Of a stretch of 28,849 nt of DNA, positions 7,759 to 15,550 are shown one piece after another; positions within the stretch are counted from its first letter, which is position 1; every line of letters starts with the position of its first letter. Source of the DNA: a virus. A model generated the notes under the pieces. It saw only the letters and a program-made list of their open reading frames with translations, ran no database searches and was not told the origin of the DNA. Location: positions 1 to 28,849 of IMG/VR virus record IMGVR_UViG_3300046499_000400. The stretch is one strand, 5' to 3'. The translations under genes and the position numbers were made by a program.

Positions 7759-9978
7759 ATGGCGCCGATTGCACCACTGGTCGCTGGGCACTGGCCTCGC
7801 CGTTTGGGCGGCCTGCCGGGCCCGTTCAGTGCGCCCGCGGGCAGCGGTGAATCCCCCACGGCCGCACCGCTGCAGGTGGAGCTGTTCATCGACGGCATGT
7901 GGATCGACATCACGTCGTACGTGATGGTCCGGGACGGCAGCCAGCAGATCACCATGTCCGCCGGGCAGCCGAACGAGGGCACCCGGATGGATCCCGGGGC
8001 ATGCACGCTGCAGCTCAACAACAGGGACGGCAGGTTCTCGCCGCGGAACCCGGCCAGTCCGTACTACGGCAAGCTGGGCCGCAACCAGCCGATCCGCGTC
8101 AGCGTGCCCAGCGGTAACGCGAAGTGCTACCGGCACTGGGGCGAGGTCACAGCGTGGCCGCAGCGTTGGGACACCACCGGCACCGACGTGTGGGTCGACC
8201 TGCAGGCAGCCGGGATTCTGCGCCGGCTCGGGCAGGGTGCGGCGCCGCTGCAGTCGGCGATGCGCCGCGAGCTGTCGTCCCCGTCTCGGACGCACATTTT
8301 CGCGTACTGGCCGATGGAGGACGGTACGGAGGCGACTGCGTTCGCGTCGGCGATCTCTGGTGCCAGTCCGCTGGCGGTCACGGGTGCGGTGAGTCCTGGC
8401 CGGTACTCGGACTGGGCAGCGTCGGCCCCGTTGCCGACCATGGGTACGGGCTATGCGATCGGCCCGGTGCCGTCGTACACGCTGACGGGCACGTGGGCGA
8501 GCCGCCTGTTCGTGCACCTGCCGTCGGGTGGCGTCAGCACGAATCAGCGTGTTCTCGCCCTGGCCGGCACGGGCAGTGCGGCGGCGTGGTCGATCCTGGT
8601 CGACAGTACGGGCCGGATCGCGGTGCGGGCCTACGACAAGTCCGCGATCCAGCTCCTCGACAGCGGATGGCAGTCGTGGAATCTGAACGACCGGCAGGCG
8701 ACGATCGGCCTGGATCTGGTAGAGACCGGCGGGAACGTCGCCTGGAATCTGTACGGCTTCGACATCGGCTTGTCGACGCTGAATATCGCGTCAGCAATCG
8801 GCACAGCAAGCGGCACCCTCTCGTCGCAGACGATCGGCCGGTGTACGGCGGTCGCGACGGGCCCGGACGGCGGCCTCGGCGAGACTGCGGTCGGGCACAT
8901 CTCGATCGCAGACGACATCGCCGCGTACGCCAACACCGGGTCGGCGATGGTGGCGTGGGCCGGTGAGACCGCGCAGGCCCGCATCGTCCGCCTGTGCCAG
9001 GACCAGGCCGTGTCCCTGGCGACGATCGGGGACGCGTCCGACACGGCGGTGATGGGGCCGCAGGCGGTGGACACGCTGCTGTCGCTGCTGGAAGCGTCGG
9101 CGGAGGCGGACGGCGGCATGCTGACGGAGCAGGTCGACGGGGTCGGGCTGGTGTACCGGAACCGGGTGAGCCTGTACAACCAGGACGCGGCGCTGGCGCT
9201 GGACTACACGGCTGCGAACCTCGCCGAGGTGCCGGAGCCGGTCGACGACGACGAGTACGTGCGCAATGACGTGACGGTGCACCGATCGTCGGGCTCGTGG
9301 TCGCGGCAGACCCTGGACAACGGCCCGCTGTCGACACTGCCGCCGCCTGCCGGCGTGGGCCGGTACGCGTCGGATGTGACGCTGAACCTCAACGCGGACG
9401 CCGACTTGGTGCAGCAGGCCAGTTGGCGGCTGCACTTGGGCACGGTGGACGAGCCCCGCTATCCGCGGATCACCATCAATCTTGCACACCCCAGCTTCAC
9501 GGGGGCCTTGCGGCAGCAGGCGTTGGCGGTGCGGAAGGGTGACCGGCTCACGATCGAGAACCCGCCGTCGTGGCTGCCGCCGGATGACATCTCACAGCTC
9601 GTCCTCGGTGTCTCGGAGACGCTCGATCAGTTCCAGCACCGCATCACCTACACGTGCGCACCCGAGTCCCCGTACCGGGTGATGGTGCTGTCCGACACGG
9701 TCCTCAGCCGACTTGACGGCGATTCGACGCTCAGCGCGCCAGCGGGGGCGGCCAGCACGAGCCTGTCCGTGGCCACGGCCGCCGGCGGGTCGCTGTGGAC
9801 CACAACAGACACGCCGGTCGACATCGAGGTCGGCGGGGAGCGCATGACCGTCACCGCAGTGGCCGGGGCGTCGTCACCGCAGACCTTTACCGTCACACGC
9901 AGCGTCAACGGCATCACCAAAGCCCAGACCGCCGGCACCGCCGTCAACCTCTACCAGCCTGCCTACCTCGCACTCTAA
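7759..9978 (+). CDS. Tail hub/minor tail protein with LamG-like middle domain
   Basis: A 739-residue protein starting at ATG three bases after the previous stop. Residues 40-120 show the pattern seen at the start of many actinophage tail hub proteins (VELFIDGMWIDITSYV, then CTLQLNNRDGRFSPRNP). From about residue 180 a LamG/concanavalin-like region begins (IFAYWPMEDGTEATAF), a fold often used for sugar binding. Residues 655-739 hold a beta module (VGGERMTVTAV, then TVTRSVNGITKAQ) related to the modules in the protein at 1-741. It is likely part of the tail tip and may help recognise the host surface; this role is inferred. Confidence 0.8.
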   Translation: MAPIAPLVAGHWPRRLGGLPGPFSAPAGSGESPTAAPLQVELFIDGMWIDITSYVMVRDGSQQITMSAGQPNEGTRMDPGACTLQLNNRDGRFSPRNPASPYYGKLGRNQPIRVSVPSGNAKCYRHWGEVTAWPQRWDTTGTDVWVDLQAAGILRRLGQGAAPLQSAMRRELSSPSRTHIFAYWPMEDGTEATAFASAISGASPLAVTGAVSPGRYSDWAASAPLPTMGTGYAIGPVPSYTLTGTWASRLFVHLPSGGVSTNQRVLALAGTGSAAAWSILVDSTGRIAVRAYDKSAIQLLDSGWQSWNLNDRQATIGLDLVETGGNVAWNLYGFDIGLSTLNIASAIGTASGTLSSQTIGRCTAVATGPDGGLGETAVGHISIADDIAAYANTGSAMVAWAGETAQARIVRLCQDQAVSLATIGDASDTAVMGPQAVDTLLSLLEASAEADGGMLTEQVDGVGLVYRNRVSLYNQDAALALDYTAANLAEVPEPVDDDEYVRNDVTVHRSSGSWSRQTLDNGPLSTLPPPAGVGRYASDVTLNLNADADLVQQASWRLHLGTVDEPRYPRITINLAHPSFTGALRQQALAVRKGDRLTIENPPSWLPPDDISQLVLGVSETLDQFQHRITYTCAPESPYRVMVLSDTVLSRLDGDSTLSAPAGAASTSLSVATAAGGSLWTTTDTPVDIEVGGERMTVTAVAGASSPQTFTVTRSVNGITKAQTAGTAVNLYQPAYLAL

Positions 9979-9987
9979 GGAGCCTTG

Positions 9988-10515
9988 ATGGTCCTCGCCG
10001 TACCTGCTCCGCCGACTCGCGGTGCCGGCACCCGCATCACTGGTGCGATCTGGCAATCCGACGTGACGGACGCTGTGACGTTCCTGGCAAATCCGCCGGT
10101 GTTTCAGGGCTACCAGTCCGCCGCGCAGTCGATCGGCAATGGGGCGCTGGTGGCGCTCGGCATCGACACCGAGGAGGTCGACACCTACGGCGGCCACGAC
10201 ACCGTCACCAACAACTCCCGGTACACGCCGACCGTTGCGGGCTACTACCTGGTGATCGGCTCCTACGGCTACGCCGCCAACGCAACGGGCAACCGGTTCT
10301 GCTTCGCGTACAAAAACGGCGCGCTGGTCGTCCGCGGGCAGAACGGCGGCCCTGCCCCGGCGGCCACCAACACCGGCGTCACGCAGGCTGTCGCGGTCGT
10401 CTACTGCAACGGCACCACGGACTACATCGAGACGTACTGCTACCAGTCGTCGGGCGGCGCCCTCAACACGACCAACACCCAGTCCGGCATGACCGTGTAC
10501 TGGGCCCACGCCTGA
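9988..10515 (+). CDS. C1q/TNF-like tail fibre or virion head-fibre protein
   Basis: A 175-residue protein. The ATG at 9988 is preferred over the TTG at 9985 because AAGGAG at 9977-9982 is well spaced from it. The C-terminal half has the pattern of C1q-like jelly-roll domains: YTPTVAGYYLVIGSYGY, then a FAYKNGALVV strand and a threonine/valine-rich strand ending in YCYQSSGGALNTT. Such domains trimerise and sit at the tips of phage fibres or decorate virions. It follows the tail hub gene, so it is likely an adsorption or fibre protein. Confidence 0.75.
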   Translation: MVLAVPAPPTRGAGTRITGAIWQSDVTDAVTFLANPPVFQGYQSAAQSIGNGALVALGIDTEEVDTYGGHDTVTNNSRYTPTVAGYYLVIGSYGYAANATGNRFCFAYKNGALVVRGQNGGPAPAATNTGVTQAVAVVYCNGTTDYIETYCYQSSGGALNTTNTQSGMTVYWAHA

Positions 10516-10526
10516 TCGGAGACGCC

Positions 10527-10841
10527 ATGACCCAGCCTGCTGCTGTCCCACCGTCCGGCGGGCCGTCCTGTGCGGCGTGCCAGGATCCTGCCTTGGTGCA
10601 GTGGCGTCGCCGATCGGTCGAGAACCCGGACCACATCGACGCGGTATTCGCCTGCGGCCCGCACGCCATCACCCTGGACGCTGCCGCCCTCGTCCACCAA
10701 CCGACCTGCCCCGCACCGAACCCGGCACTCCTACCCGACTGCGGATGCACTCCTGAGCAGCCCGCGGGCGCTGTCACGCCGCCCGGACAGGATGTGATCA
10801 CCCTGCCGACCGGCTGGACCGTACCTGTGGAGGCGCCGTGA
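10527..10841 (+). CDS. Small Cys-rich protein, unknown function
   Basis: A 104-residue protein from an ATG twelve bases after the fibre stop. It has six cysteines: CAAC near residue 14, CGPH near 45, then C and CGC in the region TCPAPNPALLPDCGC. The spacing could bind one zinc ion, but I do not recognise a named zinc ribbon. Its TGA overlaps the GTG of the lysin gene by four bases, so it is made together with the lysis cassette. A role in the virion or in lysis is possible. Confidence 0.6.
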   Translation: MTQPAAVPPSGGPSCAACQDPALVQWRRRSVENPDHIDAVFACGPHAITLDAAALVHQPTCPAPNPALLPDCGCTPEQPAGAVTPPGQDVITLPTGWTVPVEAP

Positions 10842-11749
10842 CGCTCGGAGTGGACTATCCGTGGACCAAGCCGAAGCCCACTGCCATCGCCACGGCCGGC
10901 TACGGATTCGCCATGCGCTACCTCAGTAAGGACTCCGGCAAGAACCTGACCCTGTCCGAGGCCCACGCGCTTGCGGCGGCCGGCGTCTGGTCGGGTGTCG
11001 TCTGGGAGACCACCGCAGGCCGGGCGCTCGCCGGGCACGCGGCTGGCGCGACCGACGCGCGTGAGGCACTCAGCCAGGCCAGGGCCTGCGGCATGCCCGC
11101 CGGCCGGCCGATCTACATGGCGGTCGACACCGACACCACCTGGTCGCAGGTCGAGGCCTACTTCCGCGGTGTGCGCGACGTCCTGCCCGCCGAGCAGATC
11201 GGCGTGTATGGGGGCATCCGCATCATTCAGGGCGCTGCCGACAGTGGCCTCGTGACCTGGTACTGGCAGACGACGGCTTGGTCCGCTGGCCGGTGGGATC
11301 CGAGGGCTCACATCCGGCAGACCGGCTACGTCACCGTCGGCGGCGTTCAGTGCGACCGCAACGAGGCCATGACGGCGGACTACGGGCAGTGGATGCCCGG
11401 CCGCACCCCCGACATCGAGGAGGACGACATGCCCACTGCCGAACAGATCGCCGAAGCGGTCTGGAACTACGGGGTGCCCGTACCGCGCCGGCAGGCCGAC
11501 GGCTCGATCAAGTACGAGCCCGGCAAGCAGCAGGCCTACTGGCCCCTGGTCTGGGGCAACATCTGGTCCGCCGAGGCGTCGCAGCGCGACGCTGCCCTCC
11601 AGGGCGCGATCAGCGGACTCGCCGGCCTGCTCTCCGCCCAGCACGCCGATCTGACCCCCGCCCAGATCACCGAGGCCGTACGCCGCGGTATCGAGGAGGG
11701 CCTGGTCCACGTCCAGGTCGACGTCAACACCCCGACCATCACTCACTGA
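10838..11749 (+). CDS. Endolysin with DUF1906 (glycoside-hydrolase-like) domain
   Basis: A 303-residue protein from GTG. Residues 2 to about 190 carry the features of the DUF1906/GH25-like TIM-barrel domain used by many actinophage lysins and by Rv2525c-like proteins: GVDYPWTKPKP at the start, FAMRYLS, then IYMAVDTDTTWSQVEAYF and IGVYGG. A Trp-rich strand (VTWYWQTTAWSAGRWDP) follows. After an acidic linker (DIEEDDM) the C-terminal 100 residues contain a Trp-rich helical region that may bind the cell wall. No signal peptide is seen, so release needs the holin encoded next door. Confidence 0.82.
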   Translation: MTLGVDYPWTKPKPTAIATAGYGFAMRYLSKDSGKNLTLSEAHALAAAGVWSGVVWETTAGRALAGHAAGATDAREALSQARACGMPAGRPIYMAVDTDTTWSQVEAYFRGVRDVLPAEQIGVYGGIRIIQGAADSGLVTWYWQTTAWSAGRWDPRAHIRQTGYVTVGGVQCDRNEAMTADYGQWMPGRTPDIEEDDMPTAEQIAEAVWNYGVPVPRRQADGSIKYEPGKQQAYWPLVWGNIWSAEASQRDAALQGAISGLAGLLSAQHADLTPAQITEAVRRGIEEGLVHVQVDVNTPTITH

Positions 11750-11763
11750 TCGGAGATCACACC

Positions 11764-12039
11764 ATGACCGTTCCCTCTCTTCCCCCGCTGCCGTCCGCTG
11801 AGACCGTCGTGAAGACCGCGGTGACCTACGGCCGCGACCTGGCCGAGCGCGTCGTCTTCACGTTCCTCGCCGCGGAGGCGGCCATCACCACCGCGGCCGG
11901 CCCGGCCGACATGCTGCACGCCAGCTTCTGGCAGGCCATGGGGACCGGCGGCCTGGCCGCCGTGGTCACTCTCGTGAAGGGCATCGCTGCCCGCGCGATC
12001 GGCCAGCGCAACAGCGCGAGCACCGTCCCGGGTGTCTGA
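11764..12039 (+). CDS. r1t-like phage holin
   Basis: A 91-residue protein starting at ATG, fourteen bases after the lysin stop. The middle shows the r1t-holin pattern: an RDLAERVVFTFLAAEAAITT helix, a short polar turn, and the second membrane helix TGGLAAVVTLVKGIAARAIG ending in basic residues. Length and two predicted membrane segments fit the family, whose members permeabilise the cytoplasmic membrane so that the lysin reaches the wall. It sits directly after the lysin gene. Confidence 0.78.
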   Translation: MTVPSLPPLPSAETVVKTAVTYGRDLAERVVFTFLAAEAAITTAAGPADMLHASFWQAMGTGGLAAVVTLVKGIAARAIGQRNSASTVPGV

Positions 12040-12367
12040 GCTCGCTGGACTCGGCATTGTCCAGGGCGGCGCTGCTGCCGTCCTGGGCATCGTCGTGCTG
12101 TTCATCCTGCTGGGCCGGCTGGTTCCCCGGCGGGCGGTTGATGACTTGCGCGAGGATTACGCGGCGCGCATCGCCGAGCTCATCGCCGAGCGGGACATGT
12201 GGCGGACCGCGCACGGCGTGTCCGAGGAAGCCCGCCATGAGGACCAGCAGCAGGTGCGTGAGCTGATGGAAGTCGCCCGCACTGCCGACCACGTCCTGCG
12301 CGCGCTGCCCACCAGATCCTCCGAGGAGGTGTCTGATGCGCCGATGGCTGCTGAGGTGGCGCCGTAG
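12032..12367 (+). CDS. Lysis-cassette membrane protein with coiled coil
   Basis: A 111-residue protein from GTG, overlapping the holin end by eight bases. Residues 12-28 form one hydrophobic helix (AAAVLGIVVLFILLGRLV). It is followed by a long charged, probably coiled-coil region (DDLREDYAARIAELIAERD and onward). One anchor plus an exposed coiled coil is seen in accessory holin and spanin-like proteins, but Gram-positive hosts do not need spanins, so the role is open. Start choice is uncertain because no clear ribosome-binding site precedes it; translational coupling is likely. Confidence 0.65.
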   Translation: MSELAGLGIVQGGAAAVLGIVVLFILLGRLVPRRAVDDLREDYAARIAELIAERDMWRTAHGVSEEARHEDQQQVRELMEVARTADHVLRALPTRSSEEVSDAPMAAEVAP

Positions 12368-12575
12368 CGGCCGGGTATCACTGGTCCGCCGCACGCCGCG
12401 CCCGACGCCGGGTCAGCGGGACGCGGCGCGCGCCCTGCACCGTGCCGAGTGTGCCCGCGATGAGTCCCGCGACCGGCGCCCGGAGGTGGACACCGCAGCC
12501 GCCAGGCTCCGCCACCACCGGACTGAGAACCACTTCGCGGAGCGCTTCCGCTTGACGATGGAGGGGGGAACCTGA
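12336..12575 (+). CDS. Small basic protein in the lysis cassette
   Basis: A 79-residue, very Arg/His-rich protein. The ATG at 12336 is preceded by GAGGAGG at 12323-12329 and overlaps the 3' end of the previous gene by 32 bases. The C-terminal half (AARLRHHRTENHFAERFRLT) looks helical. Small proteins of this kind recur in lysis regions of Streptomyces phages, but I know no function. Its stop overlaps the next ATG by one base. Confidence 0.6.
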   Translation: MRRWLLRWRRSGRVSLVRRTPRPTPGQRDAARALHRAECARDESRDRRPEVDTAAARLRHHRTENHFAERFRLTMEGGT

Positions 12576-12904
12576 TGGACGCCTACCAGATCGGCAACCT
12601 GGCGGGATCGGCGTTCCTGTGTGCGGCGGCGCTGGCCGCCGCGGTGGTCTACCACGTGAAGGCTCCCTGGTGGAAGTCCTTGATGGGCCGCCACTTCATG
12701 GGGGTCAACGCGGGGCTGGCGGTGCTCGGCCTGTACACGCTGCTGATGTCCCTGGTGTGGCAGACGGGGCCGATGGCAGCGGCCCTCCGTGTCGTCCGGA
12801 CCATCGTCACGGTCTTTCTCGGGATCATGATGCTGCTGCGGGTACTCCTGATGATCCGGGCGCAAGACCCGCCGGACGGGCCACGGGAGGGCCCGCGGGA
12901 GTGA
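12575..12904 (+). CDS. Small multi-pass membrane protein, possible second holin
   Basis: A 109-residue protein starting at an ATG that overlaps the preceding stop (TGATG). Three hydrophobic helices are visible: about residues 8-27 (LAGSAFLCAAALAAAVVYHV), 42-62 (GVNAGLAVLGLYTLLMSLVW) and 75-95 (IVTVFLGIMMLLRVLLMI). The tail is polar and charged (PPDGPREGPRE). As the last gene before the late terminator and close to the r1t-like holin, it may be a second holin or antiholin-like protein. This is inferred from topology and place alone. Confidence 0.65.
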   Translation: MDAYQIGNLAGSAFLCAAALAAAVVYHVKAPWWKSLMGRHFMGVNAGLAVLGLYTLLMSLVWQTGPMAAALRVVRTIVTVFLGIMMLLRVLLMIRAQDPPDGPREGPRE

Positions 12905-12918
12905 CAGCTCTCGAGCGT

Positions 12919-12946
12919 GCCCCCGTCTGACGTTGTCGGCGGGGGC
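12919..12946 (+). terminator. Terminator hairpin ending the late operon
   Basis: GCCCCCG (12919-12925) pairs with CGGGGGC (12940-12946). Inside, CTGAC pairs with GTCGG around a GTT loop, with a single-base bulge. TTCT follows. It lies 15 bases after the last late gene. Confidence 0.8.
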
Positions 12947-12971
12947 TTCTGTGTGCCCGCCCCCGATTCTC

Positions 12972-13007
12972 TATCGCCTCGGATAAGATGCCATATCCGA
13001 GCAGATA
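12972..13007. promoter_or_regulatory. Symmetric site before recombinase 1 (operator or crossover site)
   Basis: CTCGGATA (12978-12985) and TATCCGAG (12994-13001) are perfect inverted 8-mers separated by 8 bases. The same stretch can also be read as two TATC-N6-GATA dyads starting at 12972 and 12994, which is 22 bp apart or two helix turns. It could bind a dimeric repressor or be a recombination core for the adjacent tyrosine recombinase. Confidence 0.6.
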
Positions 13008-13038
13008 AACCGGGCATGACGACCCATCGGGAGAGCCC

Positions 13039-14154
13039 ATGGCCACCGACCACCCCGAGCCGGACGACACTGTGGACGCGGAACTCCTCCCCGCCATCCC
13101 CGACCGTCCGACCGGCCTCGAACACACCGGCACCGACCAGGCAACCGCCGCAGTCCTCGCAGCCCTCGATCGAGCAGCCGAACAGCACCTCAAGGACATC
13201 CGTCCACAGAAGACGAAAGCCAGCTACGCCCGCGACTGGGCCCTGTGGCTCGAGTTCCACGACTGGCTGGCCGACCGCACCGGCCACCGACTGCCGGACA
13301 CCTCGGTCACCGCCGGCACCATGACCGCGTTCGTCACCTGGCTCGACGAGATCAAGCACGCGGCACCCAGCAGCATCGACCGGCGGATCACCGGCGTCAC
13401 CATCGAAGCCCGCCACCGCGGCGCCACCGTGCCGAAGGACGCCACCATCGCCGCCCGACAGGCCCTCAAGCCGATCAGGCTCAACCCGGCACGCCAGGCG
13501 CGCGGCCGCGGGCAGGCAGTGGCGTCCACCCCAGCGCACCTCCGCGCGATGAACACCGCCGACCGGGCAGTACCGAAGCTCCCGGGCTCGAGGCGCCGCC
13601 GCCGCGACTACGAGGTCCCCGACATCGCCCGGCTCCGGGACCGGGCGTTGATCACCATGTCGTTTGCCATCGCCGGGCGGGCCTCCGAGGTGAGCGCGCT
13701 CAACGCCGAGCACGTCACGCTTGAGGCCGAAGGGCTGAAGGTCGCCGTGCCGTCGGTGAAGGGACGGCCCGGCCGCAGCGTGGTCGTGGCGTACGGGCAG
13801 CGCTCGAATTCCTGCCCTGTCCGCTGCTGGCTGGCGTGGGCGGAGGCTGCTGGCGCCACCACGGGCCCGGCGTTCCGGCCGGTCGACCAGTGGGGCAACC
13901 TCGGGTCGCGCCGCATGTCACCGGATGCCTGCCGGATCGTCATCACCCGCGCTGCCGAACGCGCGGACCTTGAGGTGCGGCTCACTGGGCACTCGCAGCG
14001 GGCGGGACTCATCACGACCAGCATCAAGGCGGGCAAGCGGCCCGACAAGGTCCGGGAGCAGTCCGGGCACTCGAGCGGCAGCCCGGTCTTCGACCGCTAT
14101 ATCCGCGACGGCAAGGCGTGGGACGACGCCGCCACCGACGGCATCGGCCTCTGA
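13039..14154 (+). CDS. Tyrosine recombinase 1
   Basis: A 371-residue protein from an ATG behind GGGAGAG. Residues 40-130 form the SAM-like core-binding domain (TKASYARDWALWLEFHDWLA). The catalytic domain shows Arg214 (AGRASEVSALN), Lys241 (VKGRPGR), His318-x-x-Arg321 (TGHSQRAG), His344 (SGHSS) and the nucleophile Tyr354 (FDRYIR), so all expected residues are present. The spacer contains a basic run (SRRRRRD). It is separated from the late operon by a terminator and carries its own upstream dyads. It is unrelated in detail to the integrase at 17169, so its substrate may differ; the function (integration, resolution or inversion) is unknown. Confidence 0.88.
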   Translation: MATDHPEPDDTVDAELLPAIPDRPTGLEHTGTDQATAAVLAALDRAAEQHLKDIRPQKTKASYARDWALWLEFHDWLADRTGHRLPDTSVTAGTMTAFVTWLDEIKHAAPSSIDRRITGVTIEARHRGATVPKDATIAARQALKPIRLNPARQARGRGQAVASTPAHLRAMNTADRAVPKLPGSRRRRRDYEVPDIARLRDRALITMSFAIAGRASEVSALNAEHVTLEAEGLKVAVPSVKGRPGRSVVVAYGQRSNSCPVRCWLAWAEAAGATTGPAFRPVDQWGNLGSRRMSPDACRIVITRAAERADLEVRLTGHSQRAGLITTSIKAGKRPDKVREQSGHSSGSPVFDRYIRDGKAWDDAATDGIGL

Positions 14155-14160
14155 CTGAAG

Positions 14161-14192
14161 CGCCCCCGACCGGCACGAGACCGGCGGGGGCG
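14161..14192. terminator. Bidirectional terminator between convergent genes
   Basis: CGCCCCCGACCGG pairs with CCGGCGGGGGCG around CACGAGA, with one bulged A. It separates the + strand recombinase from the - strand gene ending at 14213. Confidence 0.85.
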
Positions 14193-14212
14193 GTTCGGTG
14201 CGTCCGGCAGGG

Positions 14213-14698
14213 TCAGGAAGCGGCGCGCAGGCTGTCCAGGAGGCGCTGGTTGCCCGCGGCTTCGCGGGTCGCCTCGGTGGCGATCTCCTGCCAGGTGTTC
14301 AGCCGGGCGGCGCGGGCCTGCTCGCCGGTCAGGCCCAGGTAGGCCGCGGAGAGGTGGTCCTCGCAGACCCGGGTGATCGGCTGCTGGGGGGCGAGGGCCT
14401 CCTTCGGGCAGCCGGGGACGCCGCAGAGCTGCTGCAGGTCCGCGCCGTCGTCGGTGATCAGGTAGCGCAGGCTGCCCACGCTGAGGACGACGTGCCCGTC
14501 CTCGGCCTCTTCAGCGACGACGGGGCGGTCGGGCGTCTTGCGGGCGTTCTCCCGGTAGGTGTCCGTGTCGGCGGTGTAGACGGCGAGGAGGCGGGCTGCG
14601 GCGGTGAGGCCGAGGGCGCCGGTGCTGCCGTCCTTGGCGGTCAGGGTGGCGGTGCCGGTGGTGGCGGCGGTGGTGACGAGTTGGGCGAGGGTGGTCAT
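14213..14698 (-). CDS. Hypothetical protein with possible Cys/His metal site
   Basis: A 161-residue protein on the - strand. Its ATG (14698) is preceded on that strand by AGGAG. It contains a Cys/His cluster (CGVPGCP, then CEDH about 25 residues later) that could hold a zinc ion, flanked by a beta hairpin (GHVVLSVGSLRYLITDDG) and a helical C-terminus. I do not recognise a named family. It lies downstream of an HTH gene on the same strand and is probably cotranscribed with it from the promoter near 15170. Confidence 0.7.
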   Translation of the reverse strand: MTTLAQLVTTAATTGTATLTAKDGSTGALGLTAAARLLAVYTADTDTYRENARKTPDRPVVAEEAEDGHVVLSVGSLRYLITDDGADLQQLCGVPGCPKEALAPQQPITRVCEDHLSAAYLGLTGEQARAARLNTWQEIATEATREAAGNQRLLDSLRAAS

Positions 14699-14762
14699 CA
14701 GAGACTCCTGGTGGTAGTTGGCGAGGGCAGCATGGCGGGCAGGGCTGACAGCTCGTGCAGGG

Positions 14763-15125
14763 CTACTTCCCGAGCCACTTCCGCACGGTCATCCGGTCGA
14801 TACCGGCCTCCCGGCCGAACCCGGCCTCGGTCCGTTCTCCGGCAGGGATGAGCTGGACGGCGGCCTGCTGCAGACCGGCGAGGGCAGCGACCTCGGCGGC
14901 CCGTGCGGTGATGCGGGCGGCCGCCAGCCCGGCAATGACGGCGTCGGGGCCCTCGACCAGCAGCTGGTGCGCGGCAATCAGGGCGGCCTCGGCCTCATCG
15001 CGGTCGTCCGGGTCGGGGTAGCGGTCGGCGATGTCCTCGGCGAGGGTGGCGAACTCGTCAAGCTGGTCGTCGGTCAAGCCGCCCTGGTTGTCGCCGAGCC
15101 AGGCCAGGATCTCGTGGCGCTGCAT
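14763..15125 (-). CDS. Small regulator with C-terminal helix-turn-helix
   Basis: A 120-residue protein on the - strand; the ATG at 15125 is preceded by GGAGGGGA on that strand. It is acidic and helical (DQLDEFATLAEDIADRYPD) and ends in a helix-turn-helix-like segment (TEAGFGREAGIDRMTVRKWL). The recognition helix is at the very C-terminus, as in some actinobacterial plasmid and phage regulators. A promoter with two TGTAG-type dyads lies just upstream (15159-15197), so this gene is likely under tight repression, perhaps by itself or by the GntR gene next door. It heads the two-gene - strand unit ending at 14213. Confidence 0.75.
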   Translation of the reverse strand: MQRHEILAWLGDNQGGLTDDQLDEFATLAEDIADRYPDPDDRDEAEAALIAAHQLLVEGPDAVIAGLAAARITARAAEVAALAGLQQAAVQLIPAGERTEAGFGREAGIDRMTVRKWLGK

Positions 15126-15158
15126 GGTGGTCCCCTCCGGAGCGACCCTCGCCCCTCA

Positions 15159-15197
15159 TGTAGAGAACACTACAGGCAGCATGTAGACCTGTCTACA
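15159..15197 (-). promoter_or_regulatory. Promoter embedded in two TGTAG dyads
   Basis: Two dyads are seen: TGTAG-N6-CTACA (15159-15174) and TGTAGA-N4-TCTACA (15182-15197), with centres 23 bp apart. On the - strand a -35-like TAGACA (15190-15195) and a -10-like TAGTGT (15167-15172) are separated by exactly 17 bases. Each box lies inside one dyad. It drives the gene at 15125. Confidence 0.72.
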
Positions 15198-15199
15198 CC

Positions 15200-15233
15200 G
15201 CCGCCCCGCTCTCCTCCGGGAGGGCGGGGCGGC
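15200..15233 (-). terminator. Terminator after the small GntR gene
   Basis: GCCGCCCCGC (15200-15209) and GCGGGGCGGC (15224-15233) are perfect 10-bp arms. It lies directly after the stop at 15238 on the - strand and insulates that gene from the promoter at 15159-15197. Confidence 0.82.
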
Positions 15234-15237
15234 TTCG

Positions 15238-15468
15238 TCATGTTCGGGTGGCGACGAACGAGCCGAGGCCCGGCTCGGTGTACGTGAGGCCGTCGGCCCG
15301 CAACGCCTTGTGAACCTTCTGCCCGGTCGCGGTGGCGATCCCGAACTCGGCCTGCAACTGCAGCACGGACGGGATCCGGCTGCCGGCCGGGTACTCGCCG
15401 GTCTCGATGCGCTCGGCGATGACGTCGCGGACCTGCCGCCATCTGGGCACGTCGGGTCGGAACTCCAT
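15238..15468 (-). CDS. Single-domain GntR-type repressor
   Basis: A 76-residue winged-helix protein on the - strand with the GntR DNA-binding core: WRQVRDVIAERIETGEYPAG, SRIPSVLQLQAEFGIATATG and a final wing (ADGLTYTEPGLGSFVA). There is no effector-binding domain. The start at 15468 (MEFRPDVPRW) is chosen because the domain begins there; starts at 15495 and 15543 are open in frame but would add non-conserved residues. Similar single-domain GntR proteins control transfer or replication in Streptomyces mobile elements. Repeated ATGGC-type motifs upstream may be its own operator. Confidence 0.82.
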   Translation of the reverse strand: MEFRPDVPRWRQVRDVIAERIETGEYPAGSRIPSVLQLQAEFGIATATGQKVHKALRADGLTYTEPGLGSFVATRT

Positions 15469-15472
15469 GCCA

Positions 15473-15550
15473 GGACCGTAGGCAGACCATGCCATACCAG
15501 GCGAGATGTGGCATACCTGCCATGGTGTAGCACGCCATAGCATGGTGCCC
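15473..15550. promoter_or_regulatory. Divergent control region with repeated ATGGC-type motifs
   Basis: This stretch upstream of the GntR gene holds several related motifs: TGCCATACCA, GTGGCATACC, TGCCATGGTG, CGCCATAGCA and CATGGTG. They read as ATGGC or GCCAT half-sites in both orientations. The clustering next to a repressor gene suggests an operator. Confidence 0.5.
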
